Part shown: positions 15,935 to 24,454 of the stretch, one piece after another
Layout: every line of letters begins with the position of its first letter
How positions within the stretch are numbered: position 1 is the stretch's first letter
Assembly (NCBI RefSeq): GCF_947500995.1
Contig: NZ_CANMUA010000007.1
Location: forward strand, 186,001-250,000
From: an uncultured Serinicoccus sp.
Lineage (GTDB): Bacteria; Actinomycetota; Actinomycetes; Actinomycetales; Dermatophilaceae
Direction of reading: 5' to 3'
Length of the DNA: 64,000 nt
Notes under the pieces: generated by a model
What the model saw: only the letters and a program-made list of their open reading frames with translations
Databases searched by the model: none
Told to the model about the DNA's origin: nothing
Made by a program: the position numbers and the translations under genes

Positions 15935-17437
15935 TCAGGCCTCGGCCACGTAGGTGCCCCGGGACCGACGCCGTGCCCGGAGCGCGGCCCGGTCCAGCCC
16001 GAGCTTGCGACGGGCGAGGTAGCCGCCGATGGCCAGCCCGCCCGCCAGGCCCAGCCCGGTCGCCATCGCCTCCACGAAGAAGATGACGGCGTTCGACACC
16101 GTCGACGCGTCGTTCTGCATGATGACGTAGAGCGCGCGGTAGACCGCCAGGCCCGGCAGGAGCGAGACGATCCCCGCCGTGGCCACGGCGGCCTCCGGCA
16201 CGTGCATCACGCGGAACGCGACGTAGGCGAAGGCGCCCACCAGCGAGGCGGCGACGGCGACCCCGGCCGGGGCGGCGAACCCGACGAAGAGCGCGGCCTC
16301 GAGCACGAGCCACGCCGGAGCGGCGATCCCGATGCTCACCAGGATGGTGCGGGTGCCCGAGTAGGTGCTGAGGCAGAAGCCGAGCGCGATGAGCATCGCG
16401 CCGATCGTCGAGATGAACGGGGTGCCACCCAGCGCGATGATCGGCGACACCTGCATGTTCACCCCGAACCACCGCGAGATGCCGAGCACCGAGGCCACCC
16501 CGACCGCGATGCCCAGGGTCATCATGAGGACCTCCAGGCCCCGCGCCCCGGCCGTCACGTAGTAGCCGTCGATGGCGTCCTGCGCGGCGCCCAGGACCCC
16601 CAGCCCGGCCAGGAGGACGACGATGCCGGACACGACGACCACCGAGGGGGCCTCCCGACCGACGGCGTACATGACCAGCGCGATACCCGTGGGGATCGCG
16701 GCACTGAGGACCTGGGTGAAGAAGGCCGCGACCCCCCAGGTGTAGAGACGGCGCTGAACCCGGTCCACGATGGCCGCGGACAGCGCCGCCACCGCCCACA
16801 TCAGGGGCCCCGCCCCGAAGAGCATGACGACGCCGACCGACATGATGGCGGCTCCGACGGTGACGACCCAGCGGCGGTAGGGATGGGGAGACGCGAGCAG
16901 GGTGGACAGGTGGGCCCGAGCCGCGTCGACGTCCAGCGATGGTCCCTCGCTGCTGCCCTCGGCCGAGCGGACGATGTCCTCGATGTGCCGCTGCACGGCC
17001 TCCAGCCGGGTGTAGTCCGGCGCGCGGTCGTTGATGACGCGCATCACGGTGAGGGAGTCCTCGTCGACCCCCCGGTGCACCGAGACCGAGATCGAGGTGT
17101 AGGTGATGTCGACGTGCATCGACCGGATCCCGTAGGCGTGCCCGAGGCGCAGCACGATGGCGACCGTGTCCGCCGCCGACGCCCCCGTCGACAGCAGCGC
17201 CTCGCCGACGCGCAGGGCCAGGTCGCACACCGCCCGGGCGTGCCGCTGGCTCGCCTCGTCGCCTCCGGTCCGCACCCCCAACGCCTTGGTCGGGGGCGAG
17301 CTGGACCGCACGACGTGCACGGCGGCGTGCTTGAGGTGGCGGCCGAGGCGCGCCGCGGGGATCAGCTGCGGGCGGGCGATCCGCTGGGGTCCGGTCACCT
17401 CGCCGGGCATGGTCGTGAAGGGGGTCTGCTCGCTCAT
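15935..17437 (-). CDS. ThrE-type threonine/serine exporter family membrane protein
   Basis: 500 residues. The N-terminal half is a cytosolic DUF1212-type region (LALRVGEALLSTGASAADTV, MHVDITYTSISVSVHRG). The C-terminal half has about ten hydrophobic segments in two blocks, matching the ThrE/ThrE_2 fused architecture. In corynebacteria ThrE exports threonine and serine by proton motive force. ATG 17437 is preceded by TACGCT and 8 nt on the minus strand. An ATG farther upstream would overlap the promoter region. The tail ends in a basic stretch (RRKLGLDRAALRARRRSRG). Substrate specificity is inferred. Confidence 0.87.
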   Translation of the reverse strand: MSEQTPFTTMPGEVTGPQRIARPQLIPAARLGRHLKHAAVHVVRSSSPPTKALGVRTGGDEASQRHARAVCDLALRVGEALLSTGASAADTVAIVLRLGHAYGIRSMHVDITYTSISVSVHRGVDEDSLTVMRVINDRAPDYTRLEAVQRHIEDIVRSAEGSSEGPSLDVDAARAHLSTLLASPHPYRRWVVTVGAAIMSVGVVMLFGAGPLMWAVAALSAAIVDRVQRRLYTWGVAAFFTQVLSAAIPTGIALVMYAVGREAPSVVVVSGIVVLLAGLGVLGAAQDAIDGYYVTAGARGLEVLMMTLGIAVGVASVLGISRWFGVNMQVSPIIALGGTPFISTIGAMLIALGFCLSTYSGTRTILVSIGIAAPAWLVLEAALFVGFAAPAGVAVAASLVGAFAYVAFRVMHVPEAAVATAGIVSLLPGLAVYRALYVIMQNDASTVSNAVIFFVEAMATGLGLAGGLAIGGYLARRKLGLDRAALRARRRSRGTYVAEA

Positions 17438-17445
17438 CAGGATCC

Positions 17446-17501
17446 AGCGTAGGGCCCACCGCTGACCGTCCGCTCGGTGCTCCCTGGGCACCGCCTACGA
17501 T
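17446..17501. promoter_or_regulatory. Divergent promoters of the exporter and aminopeptidase P genes
   Basis: Minus strand TACGCT (17451-17446), 8 nt before ATG 17437. Plus strand TACGAT (17496-17501), 7 nt before GTG 17509. The pair is only about 45 bp apart. Confidence 0.55.
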
Positions 17502-17508
17502 GAGCCGG

Positions 17509-19014
17509 GTGAGTGAGAAGCAGCACAAGGCAGAGCACCGCAACCGGCCCACGGGCGAGGCCTTCATGGCCTTCATGCGGGAGGGCTGGGCACCCCGGTC
17601 GGACGAGCTCCCCGAGCTCACCGACGCCGCCCGGTATGCCGCGGCGCGGCGCGAGGCGTTGTCCGCGACCTTCCCGGGCGAGCGACTCGTCGTGCCCGCC
17701 GGTGGGCTCAAGATCCGCAGCAACGACACCGACTACGTCTTCCGCCCGCACAGCGCCTTCGCCCACCTCACCGGTCTGGGGGCCGACCGGGAGCCGGACG
17801 CCGTGCTCGTCCTGGACCCGCTGCCCTCCGGGGAGGGACACGGGGCGACCCTCTACTTCCTGCCGCTGGCGGACCGCGACAGCGAGGAGTTCTTCGCCGA
17901 CTCCCGGTCCGGGGAGTTCTGGGTCGGGTCCCGACCCACGCTGACCAGCGCCTCGGCCGAGCTGGGCCTCTCGACGCGCCACCTGTCCGAGCTCCCGGAC
18001 GCCATGGCCAAGGACCTCGGCCCCTCCGGACTGGCGGTGCGGGTCGTGCGCGACGCCGACCGCGAGGTCGCGACCACGGTCGACCGGGTCCGCGAGCAGT
18101 CCGGGCTGTCCTCCGGCGAGCAGGCGCAGGAGGCCGACCTGGAGCTCGCGCGGACGCTCTCGACGATGCGCCTGGTCAAGGACGCCTGGGAGGTGGCGCA
18201 GATGCAGGAGGCGGTCGAGGCCACCGCGACCGCCTTCGACGCCGTCGTGGAGCACCTCCCGGAGGCGGTCCGCCGCGGGCGCGGGGAACGCTGGGTCGAG
18301 GGCGTCTTCGGGCTGCACGCGCGCCACGCCGGCAACGGCGTCGGCTACGACTCCATCTGCGCCGCCGGCGACCACGCGACCACCCTGCACTGGATCCGCA
18401 ACACGGGCGAGGTGAGGGACGGGGATCTCCTGCTGCTCGACGCCGGCGTCGAGACCGACGCGCTCTACACCGCCGACGTCACCCGCACCGTGCCGGTGTC
18501 CGGTCGCTTCACCGAGCCGCAGCGACGCGTCTACGAGGCCGTCCTCGAGGCCCAGGAGGCCGGGCTGGCCGCGGTACGGCCCGGCAACAAGTTCAAGGAC
18601 GTCCACGCGGCCGCCATCGAGGTCATCGCCCGGCACCTGCTGGAGTGGGGGCTGCTGCCCGAGGACGTCACGCTGGAGCAGACCCTCGACGCCGACGAGG
18701 GGCAGTTCCACCGCCGCTGGATGGTGCACGGCACCAGCCACCACCTCGGGCTCGACGTGCACGACTGCGCCCAGGCCCTGCGCGAGGACTACGTCGAGGG
18801 CGAGCTGCGCGAGGGCATGGTCCTCACCGTGGAGCCGGGGCTGTACTTCAAGTCCGACGACCTGCTCGTCCCGGAGGAGCTGCGCGGGATCGGGGTACGC
18901 ATCGAGGACGACGTCGTCGTGACCGCCGACGGCGCGCGCAACCTGTCGGCCATGCTGCCGCGGACGGTTCCCGAGGTGGAGGCCTGGGTGCGCGAGGGCG
19001 GGCGCCGGCGCTGA
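17509..19014 (+). CDS. pepP: Aminopeptidase P family Xaa-Pro aminopeptidase
   Basis: 501 residues. N-terminal creatinase-like domain, then the pita-bread metallopeptidase domain. Metal ligands can be followed: LLLDAGVETDALYTADVTRT (two Asp), HGTSHHLGLDVHD (His), VLTVEPGLYF (Glu), IGVRIEDDVVVT (Glu). This is the dinuclear Mn-dependent M24B family, which releases N-terminal residues next to proline. I chose GTG 17509 because TACGAT lies 7 nt upstream; the ATG at 17500 lies within that box. Monocistronic, facing the stress membrane gene. Confidence 0.93.
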   Translation: MSEKQHKAEHRNRPTGEAFMAFMREGWAPRSDELPELTDAARYAAARREALSATFPGERLVVPAGGLKIRSNDTDYVFRPHSAFAHLTGLGADREPDAVLVLDPLPSGEGHGATLYFLPLADRDSEEFFADSRSGEFWVGSRPTLTSASAELGLSTRHLSELPDAMAKDLGPSGLAVRVVRDADREVATTVDRVREQSGLSSGEQAQEADLELARTLSTMRLVKDAWEVAQMQEAVEATATAFDAVVEHLPEAVRRGRGERWVEGVFGLHARHAGNGVGYDSICAAGDHATTLHWIRNTGEVRDGDLLLLDAGVETDALYTADVTRTVPVSGRFTEPQRRVYEAVLEAQEAGLAAVRPGNKFKDVHAAAIEVIARHLLEWGLLPEDVTLEQTLDADEGQFHRRWMVHGTSHHLGLDVHDCAQALREDYVEGELREGMVLTVEPGLYFKSDDLLVPEELRGIGVRIEDDVVVTADGARNLSAMLPRTVPEVEAWVREGGRRR

Positions 19015-19029
19015 CCGGACGCCGGTCGC

Positions 19030-19524
19030 TCAGGACAGCCGGCCGTCCAGCAGCTCCCGGGCCCGCTCGACGAGCTTGTGCTCGGTGAGCACCTCGTAGC
19101 GGGTGGCCACCACCTGGGTCACCGAGGTGAAGTCACGACGGCCCCGGGTGAAGGCGTAGCCGATGAGGCCCCAGACCAGGCCGAAGACGGCGCCGAAGCA
19201 GGCCGTCCAGATCACCGTCATGAGCGCGTCCCGGGGTCCGGCGAAGAGGGCGAAGATGAGGCCCACGAACAGCCCCAGCCAGACGCCGGACAACGCTCCG
19301 CCGAGCGCCACGCGCCCCGTGGTGAGCCGGCCGGTGACCCGCTCCACCTGCTTGAGCTCGGTGCCGACGATGAGGACCTGGTCCACCGGGAACTCGTGGT
19401 CGGAGAGGTAGTCGACGGCCTCCTGGGCCTGGTCGTAACGCTCGAAGACCCCGAGGCTCTTGGGGTAGTCGAGGTCCAGGGTCGGCCGGGGCAGGGCGGC
19501 GCGGGGACCGGTCGGAGTAGTCAC
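19030..19524 (-). CDS. General stress (YflT/17M-like) membrane protein
   Basis: 164 residues. The N-terminal ~60 residues (LGVFERYDQAQEAVDYLSDH, VDQVLIVG) resemble the general-stress-protein 17M-like domain. Two glycine-rich hydrophobic segments follow, around VALGGALSGVWLGLFVGLIF and FGAVFGLVWGLIGYAF. A basic linker and a short amphipathic tail end the protein. GTG 19524 lies 6 nt after a CACAAT box. It is divergent from the MgtE-N/CBS gene, an order I recall around Rv1232c-Rv1234. Function unknown. Confidence 0.8.
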   Translation of the reverse strand: MTTPTGPRAALPRPTLDLDYPKSLGVFERYDQAQEAVDYLSDHEFPVDQVLIVGTELKQVERVTGRLTTGRVALGGALSGVWLGLFVGLIFALFAGPRDALMTVIWTACFGAVFGLVWGLIGYAFTRGRRDFTSVTQVVATRYEVLTEHKLVERARELLDGRLS

Positions 19525-19530
19525 CCCCTC

Positions 19531-19606
19531 ATTGTGCCCACCACCCCCGCGGCCGCGCCATTCCGGCGCACCGCGGTCCCCCGGGAGGTCGGCGACCTCG
19601 TATTGT
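19531..19606. promoter_or_regulatory. Divergent leaderless promoters of stress protein and MgtE-N/CBS genes
   Basis: Minus strand CACAAT (19536-19531), 6 nt to GTG 19524. Plus strand TATTGT (19601-19606), 7 nt to GTG 19614. Confidence 0.55.
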
Positions 19607-19613
19607 CCTGGGG

Positions 19614-20897
19614 GTGAGCACCCACCGTGTCTTCGTCGCCCGCCTCAACGGCCTGAGCGTCTTCGACCCGCTGGGTGACGAGGTGGGCCGGGTGCGCGAC
19701 GTCGTCGTGACGCTCACCGCCCGCTCGGCCGCTCACGGGCCGCGGGTCATCGGTCTGGTGGTCGAGGTCCCGGGACGGCGGCGCGTCTTCGTGCCGATCA
19801 CCCGGGTGACGTCGGTCGACGCCGGACAGGTCATCACCACGGGGCTGCTCAACATGCGCCGCTTCGAGCAGCGGGCGGGTGAGACCCTCGTCGTGGGTGA
19901 GCTCTTCGACCGGCAGGTCACCGTGACCGAGGGGTCGGAACGCCGTCCTGCCGTGGTCGAGGACATGGCCATGGACCAGCAGCGCAGCGGGGACTGGCGG
20001 ATCACCAAGATCTTCGTCCGCAAGGGTCGGGACGAGGCCCCACGGCGGGGGCTGCTCCGCCGGCGGCGCGGCGAGACGCTGCTCGTCGACATCGACGCCG
20101 TCGAGGGCCTGCAGGAGCAGGGTCCCCCGCAGGCTGCCACCGCCCTCCTGGAGGCCTACGAGGACCTCAAGCCGCAGGACCTCGCCGAGGCCATCCACGA
20201 CCTGTCGACCAAGCGTCGCGCCGAGGTGGCCGACGCCCTCGACGACGAGACGCTGGCGGACGTGCTGGAGGAGCTGCCCGACGACGACCGCCTCGAGATC
20301 CTGACCCACCTGCCGACCGACCGGGCGGCCGACATCCTGGAGGTCATGCAGCCGGACGACGCCACGGACCTGCTGTCCGACCTCCCGGAGGCCGTGCAGG
20401 AGGAGCTCCTAGCCCTCATGCGGCCGGACGAGGCCGCCGACCTGCGGCGGCTGCTGACCTACGACGAGAACACCGCCGGTGGTCTCATGACGACCGACCC
20501 GGTGATCCTGGGGCCGGAGGCCAGCATCGCCGAGGCCCTGGCCCTGGTCCGCCGGGAGGAGATGCACCCCGCGACCGCGTCGCTGGTCTACGTCACGCGC
20601 CCCCCGCACGAGACCCCGACCGGCCGGCTGCTCGGCAGCATCCACATCCAGCGGCTGCTGCGCGAGGCCCCGCACCAGCCCGTGGGCTCGATCCTCGACA
20701 CCGACATCGACCCCGTCTCCCCCGGCGCCAGCCTGGGCGTCGTCACGCGGGCGCTGGCGACCTACAACCTCGTCGCCCTCCCCGTGGCCGACCGGGAGGG
20801 CCGCCTCCTGGGGGCCGTGACCGTCGACGACGTCCTGGACCACATCCTCCCCGACGACTGGCGAGAGACCGACCTGACGGAGGCGGACGATGTCTGA
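19614..20897 (+). CDS. Soluble MgtE N-terminal/CBS-domain protein with PRC-like N-terminus
   Basis: 427 residues and no membrane segment. The N-terminus (VFVARLNGLSVFDPLGDEVG, then RVFVPITRV) looks like two PRC-barrel-like repeats. Residues ~165-290 are MgtE intracellular N repeats (DDETLADVLEELPDDDRLEI, DLLSDLPEAVQEELLALM). The C-terminus is a CBS pair (NTAGGLMTTDPVIL, LPVADREGRLLGAVTVDDVL). In full MgtE these domains sense Mg2+ and gate the channel; here the channel domain is absent. The downstream DUF1003 membrane protein overlaps by 8 bp and is the natural partner. Leaderless GTG start. Confidence 0.87.
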   Translation: MSTHRVFVARLNGLSVFDPLGDEVGRVRDVVVTLTARSAAHGPRVIGLVVEVPGRRRVFVPITRVTSVDAGQVITTGLLNMRRFEQRAGETLVVGELFDRQVTVTEGSERRPAVVEDMAMDQQRSGDWRITKIFVRKGRDEAPRRGLLRRRRGETLLVDIDAVEGLQEQGPPQAATALLEAYEDLKPQDLAEAIHDLSTKRRAEVADALDDETLADVLEELPDDDRLEILTHLPTDRAADILEVMQPDDATDLLSDLPEAVQEELLALMRPDEAADLRRLLTYDENTAGGLMTTDPVILGPEASIAEALALVRREEMHPATASLVYVTRPPHETPTGRLLGSIHIQRLLREAPHQPVGSILDTDIDPVSPGASLGVVTRALATYNLVALPVADREGRLLGAVTVDDVLDHILPDDWRETDLTEADDV

Positions 20898-21495
20898 GCC
20901 GACCCGCCACACGGCACGGGCCCGCGGGGGCACCCGCCGGGCGGACCCCACCTCCACGGGCCCGCGTCTGGACCAGCCCCTGGACAAGCAGTCGCGCTGG
21001 ATGCCGCAGGCGCGCATGGACCCCGAGAGCTTCGGGGCGTTCGCGGAGCGCTTCGCGAGGTTCATGGGCACCGCGCGCTTCCTCGTCTGGATGACGCTGT
21101 TTGTCCTCGTCTGGATCGCCTGGAACACCGTGCTGCCCGCGGAGGCGCGCTTCGACCCGTACGCCTTCATCTTCCTCACCCTCATGCTCAGCCTCCAGGC
21201 GTCCTACGCGGCGCCGCTCATCCTGCTCGCGCAGAACCGGCAGGACGACCGCGACAAGGTGCAGATGGAGCAGGACCGCACCCGGGACGAGCGCACGCAG
21301 GCCGACACCGAGTTCCTCACCCGGGAGGTGGCGGCCCTGCGCCTGGCCATGCGCGACATCGCGACCCGTGACTTCGTGCGCTCCGAGCTGCGGGACATGC
21401 TGGAGGAGCTGCGCGCCCGGGACGCCGGCGAGGACCCCGCCCCGGAGCGCCCGCAGCACGGCGAGGGGGGTGCGGGAGACCGCCACGACCGCTGA
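20890..21495 (+). CDS. DUF1003 membrane protein
   Basis: 201 residues. About 55 hydrophilic residues, then two transmembrane segments (FLVWMTLFVLVWIAWNTVL and FIFLTLMLSLQASYAAPLIL) closed by LLAQNRQDDRDK, the DUF1003 signature. A charged, coiled-coil-like C-terminal tail follows (EFLTREVAALRLAMRDIATR). The ATG lies inside the end of the MgtE-N/CBS gene, so translation is likely coupled. The pair may form a membrane complex controlled by the CBS/MgtE-N sensor; that is inference. Confidence 0.88.
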   Translation: MSEPTRHTARARGGTRRADPTSTGPRLDQPLDKQSRWMPQARMDPESFGAFAERFARFMGTARFLVWMTLFVLVWIAWNTVLPAEARFDPYAFIFLTLMLSLQASYAAPLILLAQNRQDDRDKVQMEQDRTRDERTQADTEFLTREVAALRLAMRDIATRDFVRSELRDMLEELRARDAGEDPAPERPQHGEGGAGDRHDR

Positions 21496-21526
21496 GGGCG
21501 CCGTCGCCGGTGCCCCGGACGGCGCC

Positions 21527-21532
21527 TACCAT
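21527..21532 (+). promoter_or_regulatory. -10 box (TACCAT) of mrp
   Basis: TACCAT is followed by GGAGGT and directly by ATG 21539. The GGAGGT is too close to the ATG to act as a normal ribosome site, so the 6 nt spacing of a leaderless mRNA is the better reading. Confidence 0.55.
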
Positions 21533-21538
21533 GGAGGT

Positions 21539-22696
21539 ATGCCCCTTCCCAGCGACGACGCCCTGCACGCTGCCCTGGCCCGCGTCAACGACCCGGAGAT
21601 CAAGAAGCCGATCACCGAGCTCGGGATGCTCGAGGCGGTGGACGTCGCCGACGACGGCCACGTCCAGGTCACGGTGCTGCTGACCGTCCCCGGCTGCCCG
21701 CTCAAGGAGACCATCACCCGCGACGTCACCGCTGCGGTGAGCGAGGTCGAGCACGTCACCGGCGTCGACGTCCGGCTGGGCGTGATGACCGAGGAGCAGC
21801 GCGGTGCGCTGCGTGACCAGCTGCGCGGCGGGCAGGCCGAGCGCGAGATCCCCTTCGCCCGGCCCGACTCCCTCACGACCGTGTATGCCGTGGCCTCCGG
21901 CAAGGGCGGCGTGGGCAAGTCGTCGGTCACCGTCAACCTGGCCGTCGCCCTGGCCGAGGAGGGCCTGCGGGTGGGGGTGGTCGACGCCGACATCTACGGC
22001 TTCTCCGTGCCCCGGATGATGGGCATCACCCAGGCACCCACCCAGGTGGACGACATGATCCTGCCGCCGGTCGCCGAGCCGAGCGGGGTCAAGGTCATCT
22101 CCATCGGCATGTTCGTCCCCGGCAACCAGCCGGTCGTCTGGCGCGGCCCGATGCTCCACCGCGCCATGCAGCAGTTCCTGGCCGACGTCTACTGGGGCGA
22201 CCTGGACGTCCTGCTGCTGGACCTGCCGCCCGGCACCGGCGACATCGCCATCACCGTGGCCCAGCTGCTGCCGAGCAGCGAGCTGCTGGTGGTCACCACG
22301 CCGCAGCAGGCCGCCGCCGAGGTGGCCGAGCGGGCCGGCGCCATCGCGCTGCAGACCCACCAGCGCCTCGCCGGGGTCATCGAGAACATGTCCTGGCTGG
22401 AGCTGCCCGATGGCTCCCGCTCCGAGCTCTTCGGCAGCGGTGGCGGCCAGGCGGTCGCCGACTCGCTCTCCCGGTCCATCGGCGCGCAGGTGCCGCTCCT
22501 GGGGCAGGTGCCGCTCGACGTGGCCCTGCGCGAGGGGGGCGACCACGGCACCCCCGTCGTCGCCGCCCAGAACGGCGCCGCCGACACCCCCGCCGCGACC
22601 GCGCTGCGGGGGGTCGCGCGCCAGCTGGCCCGGCGCGGCCGCGGTCTGGCCGGGCGCAAGCTGGGCATCACGCCCACCGCTCGCGCCTCGTCCTAG
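21539..22696 (+). CDS. mrp: Mrp/NBP35 family iron-sulfur cluster carrier ATPase
   Basis: 385 residues. N-terminal MIP18/DUF59 domain (VNDPEIKKPITELGML, TVPGCPLKETI) and a C-terminal ParA/MinD-type P-loop ATPase with deviant Walker A SGKGGVGKSS (about 121-130). DADIYGFS and LLLDLPPGTGD follow. The CxxC used for cluster binding in many Mrp proteins is not obvious in the late part (IENMSWLELPDGS), as in many actinobacterial members. It acts in Fe-S cluster transfer. Position next to tatB-htrA-sigE is conserved in actinobacteria. Confidence 0.93.
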   Translation: MPLPSDDALHAALARVNDPEIKKPITELGMLEAVDVADDGHVQVTVLLTVPGCPLKETITRDVTAAVSEVEHVTGVDVRLGVMTEEQRGALRDQLRGGQAEREIPFARPDSLTTVYAVASGKGGVGKSSVTVNLAVALAEEGLRVGVVDADIYGFSVPRMMGITQAPTQVDDMILPPVAEPSGVKVISIGMFVPGNQPVVWRGPMLHRAMQQFLADVYWGDLDVLLLDLPPGTGDIAITVAQLLPSSELLVVTTPQQAAAEVAERAGAIALQTHQRLAGVIENMSWLELPDGSRSELFGSGGGQAVADSLSRSIGAQVPLLGQVPLDVALREGGDHGTPVVAAQNGAADTPAATALRGVARQLARRGRGLAGRKLGITPTARASS

Positions 22697-22704
22697 GGAC
22701 GAGG
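22686..22704. terminator. Compact hairpin spanning the mrp stop codon
   Basis: CCTCGTCC (22686-22693), loop TAG (the mrp stop codon), GGACGAGG (22697-22704). It lies between convergent mrp and tatB and could terminate both transcripts. Confidence 0.5.
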
Positions 22705-22732
22705 TCGCGGCACGACCACGTCGGGCAGGGGC

Positions 22733-23131
22733 CTAGGTCGCGTCGCTGTCGAACGGCGTGGGCCGCGAGGGGTCGTGCCCCGCGCCGAGCCCCGGGGGCA
22801 TCCGGGCCGAGACCGGCTTCTCCTCCTTCTCCCCGGCCACGGCTCCCGTCCGGCCCGAGGCCGACGTCGCGCCCCGGGGCTCGGTGAGGGCCTCGCGCAC
22901 GATACGGCGGGGGTCGTACTGGCGGGGGTCCAGCTGCTGCCAGTCGATGTCGTCGAAGCCGGGGCCCAGCTCGTCGCGCAGCTGTCCCTTGGCCCCCTCC
23001 GCGAGGTCGCGCAGGTACCGGACACCCTGGCCGAGCTTGGCGGCGTAGCCCGGCAGCCGGGTCGGGCCGAGGATGATGAGCGCGGCCAGCACCAGCAGCA
23101 GGATCTCACCGCCCGCGAGGTTGCCGATCAC
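22733..23131 (-). CDS. tatB: Sec-independent translocase protein TatB
   Basis: 132 residues. One N-terminal membrane helix (GGEILLLVLAALIILGPTRL) with the Gly-Pro hinge, then an amphipathic helix (LPGYAAKLGQGVRYLRDLAE) and a long charged tail. Tail length and position directly behind htrA fit TatB rather than TatA. The GTG start has GGAGGAG 4 nt upstream. It should form the TatABC translocon with proteins encoded elsewhere. Confidence 0.88.
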   Translation of the reverse strand: MIGNLAGGEILLLVLAALIILGPTRLPGYAAKLGQGVRYLRDLAEGAKGQLRDELGPGFDDIDWQQLDPRQYDPRRIVREALTEPRGATSASGRTGAVAGEKEEKPVSARMPPGLGAGHDPSRPTPFDSDAT

Positions 23132-23192
23132 GCCGCTCCTCCGCTCCAGGGGCCACCTCGTGCAGGTGGACGGGACACCGGTGTCACCCTAC

Positions 23193-24428
23193 CTAGTCAC
23201 CCGAGCCGACGAGGGTGACGCTCACCGTGCGGTCCTCGCCGGCGGCGGTCCGCAGCTCCAGCTCGACGGTGTCGCCCACGGCGTACGAGCGCAGGACCAC
23301 GATGAGGTGCTGGGAGTCCCGGATCGACGTCCCGTCGACGGAGAGGATGACGTCGCCCGGTCGCACCCCGGCACGGTCGGCCGGACCACCGGCGACCACC
23401 GGGTCGTCCTCGCCCGCCACCTGCCTGCGGACCCGGGCGCCGTCCCCGGTGTAGGTGAGGTCGACGAGGACGCCCATGACCGGGTACTCGCTCGTCCCGG
23501 TCTCGATGAGCTGGGTCGCCGTCCGGTCCGCCTGCTCGGCGGGGACGGCGAAGCCCAGACCGATGCTGCCCGACCTGCCGCCGAACCCGGCGGCCTGGGG
23601 CACCTGGGCGATGGCCGAGTTCACCCCGACGACGCGTCCGGACAGGTCGAGGAGGGGTCCACCGGAGTTGCCGGGGTTGATGGCGGCGTCGGTCTGGATG
23701 GCGCTGATGTAGCTCGTGCTCTCCTGCGTCTCGCCCGCGACGACCGGGCGGTCCTTCGCCGACACGATGCCGCTGGTGACGGTGCTGTCCAGCCCCAGGG
23801 GGGCACCCACGGCGACGACCGTCTGCCCCACCAGCACGTCGTCGGAGTCGGCGAACGCCAGCGGGGTGAGGTCCTCGCGCTCCACCCGCAGCACGGCGAT
23901 GTCGTAGGCGGGGTCGGACCCGACCACCTCGGCCTCGAGCGGGTCCTCCCCGGGCAGCTCGACGACGATCGGGTCACCCTGACCCGCGCCCTCGATGACG
24001 TGGTGGTTGGTGACGAGGTAGCCGTCGCGGCGCACGACGAAGCCGGACCCCAGGCCCAGCGACCCGTCCTCGCCGATGGAGATGAGCGCCACGCTGGGCA
24101 GCACCGCGCGGGACAGCCCGCTGATGGTGCCGTCGGCCTGGGCGGGCGGGACGGCGGGGCTGCTCGCCCACGCGTCGTCCCGGGCGGCCTCGTCGGCCCG
24201 GTCGACCGGCTGCTCCGGCGACGACGTCGAGGACGGGTCCGCCGGCTCGATGCGGTCCGCGAGCACCGCTCCCCCCAGACCGCCCAGCGCCCCACTGACC
24301 AGGGCCACGAGGACCACGGGCACGAGGGAGCGTCGTGCGGGGCGACGCCCGGCGGCACGACCGGGCGCCGGGCCAGCGGGTGGCGGGGCGGGGCCGTCGG
24401 TGGGCCGCTCGGTCGTGGGGTCGGTCAT
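23193..24428 (-). CDS. htrA: HtrA/DegP-type membrane-anchored serine protease with PDZ domain
   Basis: 411 residues. A short Pro-rich cytosolic N-terminus is followed by one membrane anchor (SLVPVVLVALVSGALGGLGG) and a disordered linker. The trypsin-like domain has triad residues in TNHHVIEG (His), AYDIAVLRV (Asp) and PGNSGGPL (Ser). A C-terminal PDZ domain begins near AGGPADRAGVRPGDVIL. It handles misfolded extracytoplasmic proteins. It starts 26 bp after the sigma-factor gene, so it is almost certainly in one operon with it, and tatB follows 61 bp downstream. ATG 24428 was preferred because upstream in-frame codons fall inside sigE. Confidence 0.93.
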   Translation of the reverse strand: MTDPTTERPTDGPAPPPAGPAPGRAAGRRPARRSLVPVVLVALVSGALGGLGGAVLADRIEPADPSSTSSPEQPVDRADEAARDDAWASSPAVPPAQADGTISGLSRAVLPSVALISIGEDGSLGLGSGFVVRRDGYLVTNHHVIEGAGQGDPIVVELPGEDPLEAEVVGSDPAYDIAVLRVEREDLTPLAFADSDDVLVGQTVVAVGAPLGLDSTVTSGIVSAKDRPVVAGETQESTSYISAIQTDAAINPGNSGGPLLDLSGRVVGVNSAIAQVPQAAGFGGRSGSIGLGFAVPAEQADRTATQLIETGTSEYPVMGVLVDLTYTGDGARVRRQVAGEDDPVVAGGPADRAGVRPGDVILSVDGTSIRDSQHLIVVLRSYAVGDTVELELRTAAGEDRTVSVTLVGSGD

Positions 24429-24454
24429 ACCCACGGATTCTGCCAGCGCCGACG

